Under the pieces are notes generated by a model, which was not told the origin of the DNA, ran no database searches, and saw only the letters and a program-made list of their open reading frames with translations. Shown piece after piece: positions 31,375-39,988 of a stretch of DNA of 64,000 nucleotides. The translations under genes were made by a program, and so were the position numbers. Numbering within the stretch: the stretch's first letter is position 1; every line of letters starts with the position of its first letter. This DNA comes from Stenotrophomonas sp. VV52 (GTDB lineage: Bacteria; Pseudomonadota; Gammaproteobacteria; Xanthomonadales; Xanthomonadaceae): the NCBI RefSeq assembly GCF_002893095.1, contig NZ_PKQQ01000001.1, positions 558,001 through 622,000 of the forward strand. The letters run 5' to 3'.

Positions 31375-32445
31375 ATGGATGCATCTTTCCCTACCTCATC
31401 GTCGAATCCCAAGCCAACCTCGCCGACCCTCATGGAAGTCGCGGTGCTCGAATACCCCGGCAGCCTGCGCGCGGCCGCGCCCGTGCTGTCCGAACTGGCC
31501 CAGCGCTGCAACCGGACGGCGGCCGCCGGCAAACGCTCGGGCGCGCGGATGCTGGTGACCCGCTGGACGTTGTCCACGCGCGGGCACGGCATGCAGCGCG
31601 TGGCCGGGGCCGAACTGTTCGGCGACGCCCCGCCGTCGGTCATCGTGGTGCCGGGCAACGAGCCCAGCTGGCCGCTGATGCAGGGCGACGAACGCATGCT
31701 GACCTGGCTGCGCGACTGCCATGACGCCGGCAGCCTGCTGGCCGGCTGCGAGGAGGGCGGGCTGCTGCTGGCCTCGGCCGGCATCCTCACGGGCCGCTCG
31801 GTCAGCCTGCCGGACCTGTCGCGCTGCCCGACGCTTGCGGCGGTGGTGCCGAGCTGGCAGCCCAGCGAGCGGTCACTGGTCGACGACGGCGACCTGCTGA
31901 CCTCCTCCGGCCCGGACGCCTGGAAGTACATCAGCCTGCGCCTGCTGGCCCGCATCTACGGGCAGAGCGTGATGAGCGCGGCGATCCAGCAGCTGCAGCT
32001 GGTCATTCCGCGCGGCGTGCAGGAAGACCTGGAGCGTTTCAGCCCGAACTTCGCGCATGGCGACCGCGGCATCCTCAAGGCGCAGCGCTGGTTGCACAGC
32101 ATTGCCGCACGCGGGGTGACCCTGCAGGACATCTGCGACGCGGCCGGATTGGAGCCGCGCACCCTGCAGCGGCGCTTCCTCAAGGCCACCGGCCTGCGCC
32201 CGATCGCGTACTGCCAGCGCCTGCGCATCGCCAAGGCGCAGCTGCTGCTTCAGGGCGGCGGCGCGGTGGACGAGGTGTCGTGGGCAGTGGGCTACTCGGA
32301 CCAGAGCGCGTTCCGCCGCCTGTTCCTGCGCATCGTCGGGGTGACTCCGGCGCGCTACCGCCGCCAGATATTCGCGCAGCGCCGCGAGCGCCTGCGCACT
32401 GCACTGCCGCATATGCAGGGCGAACCGCTGCGGCCCGCTGCCTGA
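31375..32445 (+). CDS. GlxA/AraC-type transcriptional regulator
   Basis: A 356-residue regulator with an N-terminal DJ-1/PfpI-like domain of about 200 residues (VAVLEYPGSLRAAAPVLSEL, PPSVIVVPGNEPSWP, AGCEEGGLLLASAGIL) and a C-terminal AraC helix-turn-helix pair (VTLQDICDAAGLEPRTLQRR, then VDEVSWAVGYSDQSAFRRLF and GVTPARYRR). In GlxA-type regulators the amidotransferase-like domain is usually non-catalytic and senses ligands; here a Cys is kept in the nucleophile-elbow-like AGCEEGG. AGGAGCGCC precedes the ATG at 31375. The target genes are unknown; dsbG follows on the same strand. Confidence 0.85.
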   Translation: MDASFPTSSSNPKPTSPTLMEVAVLEYPGSLRAAAPVLSELAQRCNRTAAAGKRSGARMLVTRWTLSTRGHGMQRVAGAELFGDAPPSVIVVPGNEPSWPLMQGDERMLTWLRDCHDAGSLLAGCEEGGLLLASAGILTGRSVSLPDLSRCPTLAAVVPSWQPSERSLVDDGDLLTSSGPDAWKYISLRLLARIYGQSVMSAAIQQLQLVIPRGVQEDLERFSPNFAHGDRGILKAQRWLHSIAARGVTLQDICDAAGLEPRTLQRRFLKATGLRPIAYCQRLRIAKAQLLLQGGGAVDEVSWAVGYSDQSAFRRLFLRIVGVTPARYRRQIFAQRRERLRTALPHMQGEPLRPAA

Positions 32446-32539
32446 ACCTCAACACTGCGTTGCCTGCATCCGGCTGCGCCGCCAGCCGGATGCGACTACC
32501 CTGTGGGCTGATCGTTACGGGCGTGCCCCGGGAGTGTCC

Positions 32540-33379
32540 ATGTCGTTGAAATCTTCGCCCCTGCTGGGCTCCGTGCTGGCCGTGTCGGTACTGCTGGCCG
32601 TGGCCGGGTGCAGCCAGGCGCAGCAACCTGCCAAGACCGCTGCCCAGCCGGCGGCCGCGTCCACCGCAAAGGCAGGTGCGAACCGTCCTGCGGTGTTGCA
32701 GGGCATAGAGAAGCACGGCTTCGAGGTGATGGGCGAGTTCGATGCGCCGGGTGGTCTGCGTGGCTTTGCGGGCCTGGTGGGGGGGCAGCAGCCGGCCGCT
32801 GCGTATGTCACCGCCGACGGCAAGAATGTGATGGTGGGCACACTCTTCAATGAGAAGGGTGAGGACATCGGCGCTGCACCGCTGGAAAAGCTGGTCGAAA
32901 AGCCGATGTCCGACAAGATCTGGAACAAGCTGGATGCCAGCGCATGGGTGCGCGACGGCCGCGCCGATGCGCCGCGCGTGGTCTATACCTTCAGCGATGC
33001 CAACTGTCCGTACTGCCATCGGTTCTGGGAAGCGGCACGCCCGTGGGTGGACAGTGGCAAGGTGCAGCTGCGACACGTGATGGTGGGCGTGATCCGTGAG
33101 GACAGCCCGGCCAAGGCGGCGGCGATTCTCGGTGCGCCCAATCCGAGCGCGGTGTTCCTGCAGAACGAGCACGAATTCAGCAAGGGCGGGATCAAGCCGG
33201 CGGCGAAGATCACGCCGGAACTGGCCAACAAGCTCGATGCGAACCACGTGCTGATGGTGGAGCTGGGCTTCCAGGGTACGCCGGGCATTCTGTTCCGTGA
33301 TGCGGAAGGCATCGTGCAGCGCGTGTCGGGGATGCCGCAGGGCGAGGACATGGAAAAGGTGATGGGCGCGGTGCGTTGA
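32540..33379 (+). CDS. dsbG: DsbG-like thiol:disulfide interchange lipoprotein
   Basis: A 279-residue periplasmic thioredoxin-fold protein. An N-terminal lipoprotein signal ends VLLAVAGCSQ, so it is probably membrane-anchored, unlike soluble Escherichia coli DsbG. A short dimerisation domain follows, then the catalytic DANCPYCHRFW (CPYC) near residue 155 and the cis-proline loop FQGTPGILF near residue 245. The family reduces sulfenylated or mis-oxidised cysteines in the periplasm. The ATG at 32540 fits the GGGAG site; a GTG six bases upstream is an alternative. An intrinsic hairpin follows the gene. Confidence 0.88.
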   Translation: MSLKSSPLLGSVLAVSVLLAVAGCSQAQQPAKTAAQPAAASTAKAGANRPAVLQGIEKHGFEVMGEFDAPGGLRGFAGLVGGQQPAAAYVTADGKNVMVGTLFNEKGEDIGAAPLEKLVEKPMSDKIWNKLDASAWVRDGRADAPRVVYTFSDANCPYCHRFWEAARPWVDSGKVQLRHVMVGVIREDSPAKAAAILGAPNPSAVFLQNEHEFSKGGIKPAAKITPELANKLDANHVLMVELGFQGTPGILFRDAEGIVQRVSGMPQGEDMEKVMGAVR

Positions 33380-33400
33380 TTTCGATCAACGACTGAATAG

Positions 33401-33423
33401 GCCCGCAGCGCGATGCTGCGGGC
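33401..33423 (+). terminator. Terminator hairpin after dsbG
   Basis: A nine-base stem, GCCCGCAGC/GCTGCGGGC, with a five-base loop, followed by a T-rich but interrupted stretch. Confidence 0.55.
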
Positions 33424-33448
33424 ATGGTCTGTTGTTTTGCTTTTGCGT

Positions 33449-33471
33449 TGACACGCATGGCGTGTCAGTAC
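33449..33471 (-). repeat. GTAC-headed variant of the class 2 palindrome
   Basis: On the minus strand it begins GTACTGACACGCC and closes with GCGTGTCA. The head is GTAC instead of GTAG. It lies in the gap before the porin gene. Confidence 0.55.
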
Positions 33472-33644
33472 GTTTCACGACACGCTAACTCCTTGGTTGA
33501 TAATCAAGGCGCAGGCACGCGCAGTTGCTGCGCGAAACCCGGGATTGGGAGGGAGTCCCGCAGTACCGGGTCGCTGGCAGGGGGCGTGCACGGCAACGTT
33601 GCGTCTCCGGTCGGCCGTATTGTCTGCGGTCCATGGAGGACGTG

Positions 33645-35072
33645 ATGCGTTGCTCTGTCGTGCTGTTCTGTGTGGCTGCCCTGTTGGCCACGCCCGTACA
33701 TGCGCAGGATTCAGCGGAGGCGCTGCGCCAGGATATCCGCACGCTGCGCCAGACCCTGGAAGCGATGGAGCAACGCCTTGATGCGTTGGAGCACGCGGAG
33801 GGACGAACGCCGCCGGCACGTCCTGAAGTGGTTGCCGTTGCGCCCTCGGCGATCGCCTCTCCTGCGTCGATCAGCCTGGTAACGGGTGCCAGGGTGCCCG
33901 GTACGGGTCAGGCGATCCTTCCGCCGCGCGACTCGGTGTCCGATCCTTCCACGGCAGCCTCGCGCCCGGACAGCGCCGCCGGGCCGACCGACCCAGAGCT
34001 CAAAGGCTTCTTCGCCATACCCAACACCGACACGATGATCCGCATCGGCGGCTACGCCAAACTGGATGCGATTGCCGACACCCGCGCGGCGGGCGATGAG
34101 GATCAGTTCGTCACCTCCACCATTCCGGTCGGCAGCGCCCACCGCGACACCACCAACTTCAACCTGCATGCCAAGCAGACCCGCTTCAGTTTCGAAGCGC
34201 GGCGGCCGACCTCGCGCGGCAACCTGCGCTTCTATCTGGAAAACGACTTCTTCGGCAGCAGCGACGGCTACCAGTTCCGGCTGCGCCATGCCTACGGGCA
34301 GTTGGGCAACACCTACGCCGGCTATGGCTACGCCACCTTCATGGACGCCGACAGCCTGCCCGACACGCTGGACTTCGCCGGGCCGGGTGGGGCGGGTTAC
34401 CTGCTGGTGGCGGGTGTGCACCACAGCTTCGAGATGGGCAAGGGCAACACCCTGACCCTTGCCGCCGAAGATCCCGACAGTCAGCTGGCCGGCACCACCG
34501 ATGACACCGTGGCGGTGAACCGCCTGCCCGATGTGACCGTGACCGCCCGCATGGAGCGCGACTGGGGGCATCTGCAGCTGGGTGGGGTTGCCCGCAGCCT
34601 GGGCTATGACGGCGACCAGCGCGACGAGCGCCGGTTCGGCGGCGGCGTGCAGCTCAGTGGGTCGGCCTCGGTCGGCGAGCAGGACCTGGTGCTGTTCGGC
34701 CTGCTAGGTGGCAAGGGCATGAGCCGCTATACCGCCGACCTGACCGGCTCCGGCCTGGACGCGGTGATCGGGCTGGATGGGCGGCTGCATGCGCTGTCGC
34801 TGCAGGGCGGTTTCGTCGGCTACACCCACTACTGGTCGCCGATGTGGCGGTCGAACCTGGTCTACGGCCAGTTGAACATGGACCGCAACGATGCGCTGGC
34901 GACCGATGCGTTCAAGCAGAGCCAGTACGGCGTCTTCAACCTGATCTGGAGCCCGGCACCGTCGTGGACGATGGGCATGGAAGTGCTGTACGGGCAGCTG
35001 GAGCAGCAGGACGGGCAACGTGCCGACACGGTGCGGGTGCAGGGCAGCCTGCAATACAACTTCATCAAGTAA
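33645..35072 (+). CDS. DcaP-like outer-membrane porin
   Basis: A 475-residue exported protein. The signal peptide (MRCSVVLFCVAALLATPVHA, cleaved before QDS) is followed by a short periplasmic coiled coil (ALRQDIRTLRQTLEAMEQRL), a Pro/Ala-rich linker, and a beta-barrel that starts with RIGGYAKLDAIAD and ends with the aromatic-terminal strand LQYNFIK. This matches the DcaP family of trimeric porins for anionic or dicarboxylic substrates. GGAGG five bases before 33645 selects this ATG. The amino-acid antiporter gene follows after 15 bases, so the porin may supply its substrate. Confidence 0.85.
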   Translation: MRCSVVLFCVAALLATPVHAQDSAEALRQDIRTLRQTLEAMEQRLDALEHAEGRTPPARPEVVAVAPSAIASPASISLVTGARVPGTGQAILPPRDSVSDPSTAASRPDSAAGPTDPELKGFFAIPNTDTMIRIGGYAKLDAIADTRAAGDEDQFVTSTIPVGSAHRDTTNFNLHAKQTRFSFEARRPTSRGNLRFYLENDFFGSSDGYQFRLRHAYGQLGNTYAGYGYATFMDADSLPDTLDFAGPGGAGYLLVAGVHHSFEMGKGNTLTLAAEDPDSQLAGTTDDTVAVNRLPDVTVTARMERDWGHLQLGGVARSLGYDGDQRDERRFGGGVQLSGSASVGEQDLVLFGLLGGKGMSRYTADLTGSGLDAVIGLDGRLHALSLQGGFVGYTHYWSPMWRSNLVYGQLNMDRNDALATDAFKQSQYGVFNLIWSPAPSWTMGMEVLYGQLEQQDGQRADTVRVQGSLQYNFIK

Positions 35073-35087
35073 CGGAGCGATACCGTC

Positions 35088-36434
35088 ATGGCGCAGAAGA
35101 AGATCGGGGTAGTGGGTGCCACCTTCCTGGTGGCGGGCAACATGATGGGCTCGGGCGTGTTCCTGCTGCCCTCAAGCCTGGCCAAGATCGGTACCGCCTC
35201 GATCTGGGGCTGGCTGGTGACCACGGCAGGCGCGCTGCTGCTGGCGTTCGTGTTCGCCAAGCTGGGCAAGCTGGCACCCAAGGCAGGTGGGCCGTACGCC
35301 TATGCCCGCGACTGGTTCGGGCCCTACATGGGGTTCCAGACCAACACCATCTACTGGTTCGCCAACTGGATTGGCAACGTCGCCATTCCGATCGCGGCGG
35401 TGGGCTACTTCAGTTACTTCTTCCCGATCCTGTCGCAGCCGGTCCCGCGCTGCATCGCGGTGCTGGCGCTGGTCTGGGCATTGAGTTTCGCCAACGTGAT
35501 CGGCCCGGCATTCGTGAGCCGGGTACAGACGGTGACCACCAGCTTCGCACTGGTGCCGATCCTGGGCATCGCCATCTTCGGCTGGTTCTTCTTCGACCCG
35601 ACCATCTTCAAAGGCGCCTACAACGTCTCGGGCGAGAGCAACTTCGGCGCGATCTCCAGCGCGGCGGCGCTGACCCTGTGGGCGTTCATCGGCGTGGAGT
35701 CAGCCTCGGTGACCGCCGGGGTGGTGGAGAACCCCGAGAAGAACGTTGCAAGGGCGACCCTTGCCGGCGTGTTCCTGGCAGCGGTGGCATATATCGCCAG
35801 CTCGTCGGTGATCATGGGCATGGTGCCGAACGGTGACCTGCAGGTGTCCGATGCGCCGTTCGCGCTGGCCGCCGCCAATGCAGTGGGTGGCTGGGGCGGT
35901 GCCCTGGTGAGCCTGTGCGCCTTCATCGGCGCCGCCGGTTCGCTGGGCGGCTGGATCCTGCTGACCGCACAGAGCGCAAAGGCCGCCTCCGATGACGGCC
36001 TGTTCCCGAGCATTTTCAGCAAGACCAACAAGGACGACGTTCCGGTCAAGGGCGTGCTGATCGTGGCGGTGCTGATGACGGTGGCGGTGCTGGTGACCTC
36101 GACCTCGGAAACCGCCTCCGCCCAGTTCGATGTGATCACTTCGGCCGCAGTGGTGCTGACCCTGCTGCCGTACATCTATTCCTGCGTGGCCTGCTACTTC
36201 GTGGTGGAGCGCTCGCACACGCTGGTCCACATCGGTGCGTTCTGGTTCCTGACCAGCATCACGGTGGTGTACTGCCTGTGGGCGATCTTCGGCTCGTCCG
36301 GCAGCATCGTGCAGTACGCATTCCTGTTCGTGCTGTTCATCACCGTGTTCTACCCGTTCTTCAGCGAGGAACGGCGCCGCCAGCGCGGCCAGCTGCCGCC
36401 GCTGGAGGCAAACGCCGGCACGAAGCTTTCTTGA
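35088..36434 (+). CDS. Arginine/agmatine antiporter family protein (AdiC-like)
   Basis: A 448-residue APC-superfamily transporter with about 12 hydrophobic segments. The first helix carries AGNMMGSGVFLLP, the substrate carboxylate-binding G(S)G turn of this family. WAFIGVESASVTAG near residue 205 matches the AdiC W202-E208 gate region, and SLGGWILLTAQSAKAA near 290 contains the equivalent of W293. The family exchanges external amino acid for the internal decarboxylation product. The adjacent decarboxylase gene supports an acid-resistance pair. Arginine specificity is likely but not proven; lysine or ornithine remains possible. Confidence 0.85.
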   Translation: MAQKKIGVVGATFLVAGNMMGSGVFLLPSSLAKIGTASIWGWLVTTAGALLLAFVFAKLGKLAPKAGGPYAYARDWFGPYMGFQTNTIYWFANWIGNVAIPIAAVGYFSYFFPILSQPVPRCIAVLALVWALSFANVIGPAFVSRVQTVTTSFALVPILGIAIFGWFFFDPTIFKGAYNVSGESNFGAISSAAALTLWAFIGVESASVTAGVVENPEKNVARATLAGVFLAAVAYIASSSVIMGMVPNGDLQVSDAPFALAAANAVGGWGGALVSLCAFIGAAGSLGGWILLTAQSAKAASDDGLFPSIFSKTNKDDVPVKGVLIVAVLMTVAVLVTSTSETASAQFDVITSAAVVLTLLPYIYSCVACYFVVERSHTLVHIGAFWFLTSITVVYCLWAIFGSSGSIVQYAFLFVLFITVFYPFFSEERRRQRGQLPPLEANAGTKLS

Positions 36435-36455
36435 TCTTCCCCCAGGAGAAATGCT

Positions 36456-38744
36456 GTGTACTTCAAGTCACTGGATTACCCGATCATCGTCATCGACGAT
36501 GACTACGAGTCCCCGCGCATCGGCGGCATCCTGATCCGCGCGCTGGTCGACGAGCTGCGTGGCAGCGACCAGCGCGTGCTGTGCGGCCTGACCCTGGCCG
36601 ATGCGCAGGCTGGCGCGCGGACCTACGTGGCCGCCTCGGCGGTGCTGATCTCCATCGACGGCACCGAGGACAAACCGGGCGAGTTCCAGCGCCTGCTGGG
36701 CTTCCTGCGCGAGCAGAGTGCACGGCGCGCGGGCCTGCCGGTGTTCCTGTACGGTGAGCGCCGCACCATCGAGAAGGTGCCGAGCAAGCTGCTCAAGTAC
36801 ATCCACGGCTATATCTTCCTGTTCGAGGACACCAAGAGCTTCATCGCCCGGCAGGTGATGCGCGCGGCCGACGACTACATGCAGCAGCTGCTGCCGCCGT
36901 TCTTCAAGGCCCTGATCCACCATACGGCCGACTCCAACTACTCCTGGCACACGCCGGGGCATGCGGGCGGGGTGGCGTTCACCAAGTCGCCGGTGGGACG
37001 CGCCTTCCACCAGTTCTACGGTGAGAACACGCTGCGCAGCGACCTCTCGATATCGGTGCCCGAGCTGGGTTCGCTGCTCGACCACAGTGGGCCGATCAAG
37101 GCGGCGGAAAACGAAGCGGCGGCGAACTTCGGTGCCGACCACACCTTCTTCGTCACCAACGGCACCTCCACCGCCAACAAGATCGTCTGGCATGGCACGG
37201 TGGGGCGGGGCGACGTGGTGTTCGTCGACCGCAACTGCCACAAATCCCTGCTGCACGCACTGATCATGACCGGCGGCGTGCCGGTGTTCTTCACCCCCAG
37301 CCGCAACGCGCACGGCATCATCGGCCCGATCAGCCTGGACCAGTTCACGCCCGAGGCGCTGCAGCAGGCCATCGCGGCCAACCCGCTGGCCAGCAAGGCG
37401 TACAAGGCCGGGTCCAAGCCGCGCATCGCGGTGGTCACCAATTCGACCTATGACGGGCTGTGCTACAACGCGGAGAAGATTGCCGAGGAAATCGGCAGTG
37501 CGGTCGACTTCCTGCATTTCGACGAAGCGTGGTACGCCTATGCGGCGTTCCATCCGTTCTACGAGAACCATTACGGCATGGCCAAGGGCAAGCCGCGCGA
37601 GCAGGACGCCATCATCTTCACCACTCATTCCACCCACAAGCTGCTGGCCGCGTTCTCGCAGGCCTCGATGATCCACGTGCGCAATGCGGCCACGCGCGAC
37701 CTGGATGCCGAGCGCTTCAACGAAGCGTTCATGATGCACACCACCACCAGCCCGCATTACGGGGTGATTGCCGCCTGCGACGTGGCCTCGAAGATGATGG
37801 AGGGTGCGGCCGGCGAGTCGCTGGTGCAGGAAATGCACGACGAGGCCATTGCCTTCCGCCGGGCCATGCTGCACGTACGCGAAGACCTGGGCCGCGACGA
37901 CTGGTGGTTCAGCGTGTGGCAGCCGGACAAGCTGGAGCGCTCGCTGGCCAAGGGCGATGCGCCGGCGCCGCTGGTGGCCAAGCGCGAGGAGTGGTACCTG
38001 CAGCCGGACGCGCACTGGCATGGATTCGACGGGCTGGTCGAAGACTACGTGCTGATCGACCCGATCAAGGTGACCCTGCTTACGCCCGGCCTGTCCATCG
38101 ATGGCGATCTCGGTGACCTGGGCATTCCGGCGGCGGTGCTCAGCAAGTTCCTGTGGACGCGCGGCATCACCGTGGAGAAGACCAACCTGTACTCGGTGCT
38201 GTTCCTGTTCTCGATGGGCATCACCAAGGGCAAGTGGAGCACGCTGGTGACCGAGCTGATGGCGTTCAAGGAACTGTTCGACGCCAACGCGCCGTTGACC
38301 CGGGCGCTGCCGGACCTGGCTGCGGACTACCCCCAGGCCTACGCGGGCTGGGGCCTGCGCGACCTGTGCCTGGCGCTGCACGCGTTCAACCGTGAGTTCG
38401 CCGTTGCGCAGGTGATGCGGGAAATGTACGTGGACCTGCCCGAGCCGGTAATGACGCCGGCCGAGGCCTACGACCACCTGGTGCGCGGACAGATCGAGCG
38501 GGTCGACATCGAAGCGATCAGTGGGCGGATCGCCGGCACCATGCTGGTGCCGTATCCGCCGGGTATCCCCACCATCATGCCGGGCGAACGGTTTGGTGCG
38601 TCCGATGAGCCGATCATCCAGTCGCTGCGTATCGCCCGCGAGCAGAACGCGCGATTCCCGGGCTTCGAGTCGGACGTGCACGGGCTTATCATCGACCGTG
38701 ACGGCGACGTGCCGAGTTACAAGGTGGAGGTGCTGAAGACCTGA
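36456..38744 (+). CDS. PLP-dependent arginine/lysine/ornithine decarboxylase
   Basis: A 762-residue fold-type I inducible decarboxylase. An N-terminal receiver-like wing domain of about 130 residues precedes the catalytic core. TADSNYSWHTPGHAGG is the family signature. The PLP lysine is in HSTHKLLAAFSQASM near residue 393, and the cofactor Asp is in LHFDEAWYAY. A C-terminal domain follows with GTMLVPYPPGIP. The start is GTG at 36456, preceded by AGGAGA at good spacing. It is probably co-transcribed with the antiporter and porin genes. The product cation (agmatine, cadaverine or putrescine) cannot be decided from sequence, though the AdiC-like partner favours agmatine. Confidence 0.9.
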   Translation: MYFKSLDYPIIVIDDDYESPRIGGILIRALVDELRGSDQRVLCGLTLADAQAGARTYVAASAVLISIDGTEDKPGEFQRLLGFLREQSARRAGLPVFLYGERRTIEKVPSKLLKYIHGYIFLFEDTKSFIARQVMRAADDYMQQLLPPFFKALIHHTADSNYSWHTPGHAGGVAFTKSPVGRAFHQFYGENTLRSDLSISVPELGSLLDHSGPIKAAENEAAANFGADHTFFVTNGTSTANKIVWHGTVGRGDVVFVDRNCHKSLLHALIMTGGVPVFFTPSRNAHGIIGPISLDQFTPEALQQAIAANPLASKAYKAGSKPRIAVVTNSTYDGLCYNAEKIAEEIGSAVDFLHFDEAWYAYAAFHPFYENHYGMAKGKPREQDAIIFTTHSTHKLLAAFSQASMIHVRNAATRDLDAERFNEAFMMHTTTSPHYGVIAACDVASKMMEGAAGESLVQEMHDEAIAFRRAMLHVREDLGRDDWWFSVWQPDKLERSLAKGDAPAPLVAKREEWYLQPDAHWHGFDGLVEDYVLIDPIKVTLLTPGLSIDGDLGDLGIPAAVLSKFLWTRGITVEKTNLYSVLFLFSMGITKGKWSTLVTELMAFKELFDANAPLTRALPDLAADYPQAYAGWGLRDLCLALHAFNREFAVAQVMREMYVDLPEPVMTPAEAYDHLVRGQIERVDIEAISGRIAGTMLVPYPPGIPTIMPGERFGASDEPIIQSLRIAREQNARFPGFESDVHGLIIDRDGDVPSYKVEVLKT

Positions 38745-38769
38745 GCGCAGTGCAGGGCTTCGGCAGGCG

Positions 38770-39672
38770 ATGGATACAGCACGCGAGCAGCGGGTCCTCA
38801 AATTCTCGATCGGGGTCACGGTGGCGGTCAGCGCCACCGGCTTCATTGGCGGGCTGCTGGTGGGCTCGCAGGCGATCCTGTTCGACGGCGTGTACAGCCT
38901 CGTCGATGTCGCCCTGACCCTGGTGGCGCTGGCAGTGCTGCGCCTACTCGGGCGCGAGGGCAGCCCGCGCTTCCAGTATGGCTATTGGCACCTGGAGCCG
39001 ATGGTGGAGGCGCTGGGCGGCGCGATCCTGGCGTTGGCCTGCATCTACGCGGTGGCCAACTCCATCATCGGCCTGACCACCGGCGGCCACGTGGTCCGCG
39101 CCGGCCCCGCGCTGATGTGGGCCAGCCTGCTGTGCGTGAGCAACCTGGGCATGGCGGCGATCATTCGCGTGTATGCCAGGCGCCTGCGTTCGGCGCTGCT
39201 GTGGCTGGACGTGCGGGCGTGGCTGCTCAGCGGGATGATGAGCCTGGCGGTGGTGCTGGCGTTCGCGCTGGCACTGCTGTTGAAGGACGGCGACCACGCG
39301 CACTGGATTCCCTATCTGGACCCGCTGGTGCTGGCGATCATCAGCGTGGCGGTGTTGCCGGTGCCGTTGCGCGGTGCATGGAAGGCCATGCGCGAGGTGC
39401 TGCAGGTGGCGCCGGATACGCTGGACGCACGGGTGCAGACGGTGATGCAGCAGTTCATTGCCGAGCATGGGTATCTGGATTTCACCAGTCACGTCGCCAA
39501 GATGGGGCGGATGCGCTTCGTGGAGATCCATATCCTGACCCATCCGGACACCGTGATCGGCACGATCGGCAGCGTGGATGCGTTGCGCGACGAGATTGCG
39601 GAGCGGTTGGACGCGCGTGGCAGTGAGTTCTGGTTGACGATCGACTTCACGGCGGACCCGGCCTGGACCTGA
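38770..39672 (+). CDS. Cation diffusion facilitator family transporter
   Basis: A 300-residue membrane protein of the CDF family, which exports divalent cations such as Zn, Fe or Mn against protons. About six hydrophobic segments are visible. The metal-site motif in helix II is FDGVYSLVDVALT (Asp residues), and the helix V site appears as DPLVLAIISVAVL. A cytoplasmic ferredoxin-like domain follows (HVAKMGRMRFVEIHILTHPD). The helix II site is FDGVYSLVD instead of the usual HxxxD, so metal preference is uncertain. It starts 26 bases after the decarboxylase gene and may belong to the same transcript. Confidence 0.8.
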   Translation: MDTAREQRVLKFSIGVTVAVSATGFIGGLLVGSQAILFDGVYSLVDVALTLVALAVLRLLGREGSPRFQYGYWHLEPMVEALGGAILALACIYAVANSIIGLTTGGHVVRAGPALMWASLLCVSNLGMAAIIRVYARRLRSALLWLDVRAWLLSGMMSLAVVLAFALALLLKDGDHAHWIPYLDPLVLAIISVAVLPVPLRGAWKAMREVLQVAPDTLDARVQTVMQQFIAEHGYLDFTSHVAKMGRMRFVEIHILTHPDTVIGTIGSVDALRDEIAERLDARGSEFWLTIDFTADPAWT

Positions 39673-39673
39673 G

Positions 39674-39698
39674 GCAGCCGGGCAGAGCCCGGCTCTAC
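39674..39698 (-). repeat. GTAG palindrome, class 3
   Basis: On the minus strand it begins GTAGAGCCGGGCTC and closes with GCCCGGCTGC. It begins just after the CDF transporter stop. Confidence 0.75.
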
Positions 39699-39724
39699 CC
39701 GCGGTGCCGTATGGCCGGTGGCGT

Positions 39725-39760
39725 GGGGTATATGAAGCGTATATGATGTGTATATACCCC
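39725..39760. promoter_or_regulatory. Operator-like dyad before the ParD-like gene
   Basis: GGGGTATAT at 39725-39733 and its exact complement ATATACCCC at 39752-39760 are 18 bases apart. A third GTATAT lies between them, overlapping a TATGAT hexamer at 39742-39747 that could be the -10. Ribbon-helix-helix antitoxins typically bind such repeats and repress their own operon. Confidence 0.6.
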
Positions 39761-39775
39761 TCATCGAGACCTCTC

Positions 39776-39988
39776 ATGGGCATCGTCAACATAGACGACG
39801 AGCTGCACGACAACCTGCGCCGCGCCAGCGGCGTTTCCGGCCGTTCGATCAACGCGCAGGCCGGCTTCTGGATCAAGGTCGGCATGCTGTGCGAAATGAA
39901 CCCCGGCATGAGCTACCAGGAGATCGTCAACCGTGAGCTGCGGGCGGCCGGAGTGGACCCCGGAGCCTTGCGGGTGGCTGTCGCGTGA
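39776..39988 (+). CDS. ParD-like ribbon-helix-helix protein
   Basis: A 70-residue protein, MGIVNIDDELHDNLRRAS onward, with a short N-terminal strand and two helices as in ribbon-helix-helix DNA-binding proteins. It resembles the ParD-like family (PF11903). Conserved features are RSINAQAGFWIKVGMLCE and NPGMSYQEIVNREL. Its last bases (GTGA) overlap the start of a methionine aminopeptidase gene instead of a ParE toxin. A strong dyad lies 16 bases before the start, consistent with autorepression. DNA binding is inferred from fold; no toxin is evident. Confidence 0.7.
   Translation: MGIVNIDDELHDNLRRASGVSGRSINAQAGFWIKVGMLCEMNPGMSYQEIVNRELRAAGVDPGALRVAVA

Noticed and set aside
36468..38846. 792-codon minus-strand frame opposite the decarboxylase gene
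   Set aside because: It has no recognisable domain and an arginine/histidine-rich composition; the decarboxylase reading has the PLP lysine and family signatures.
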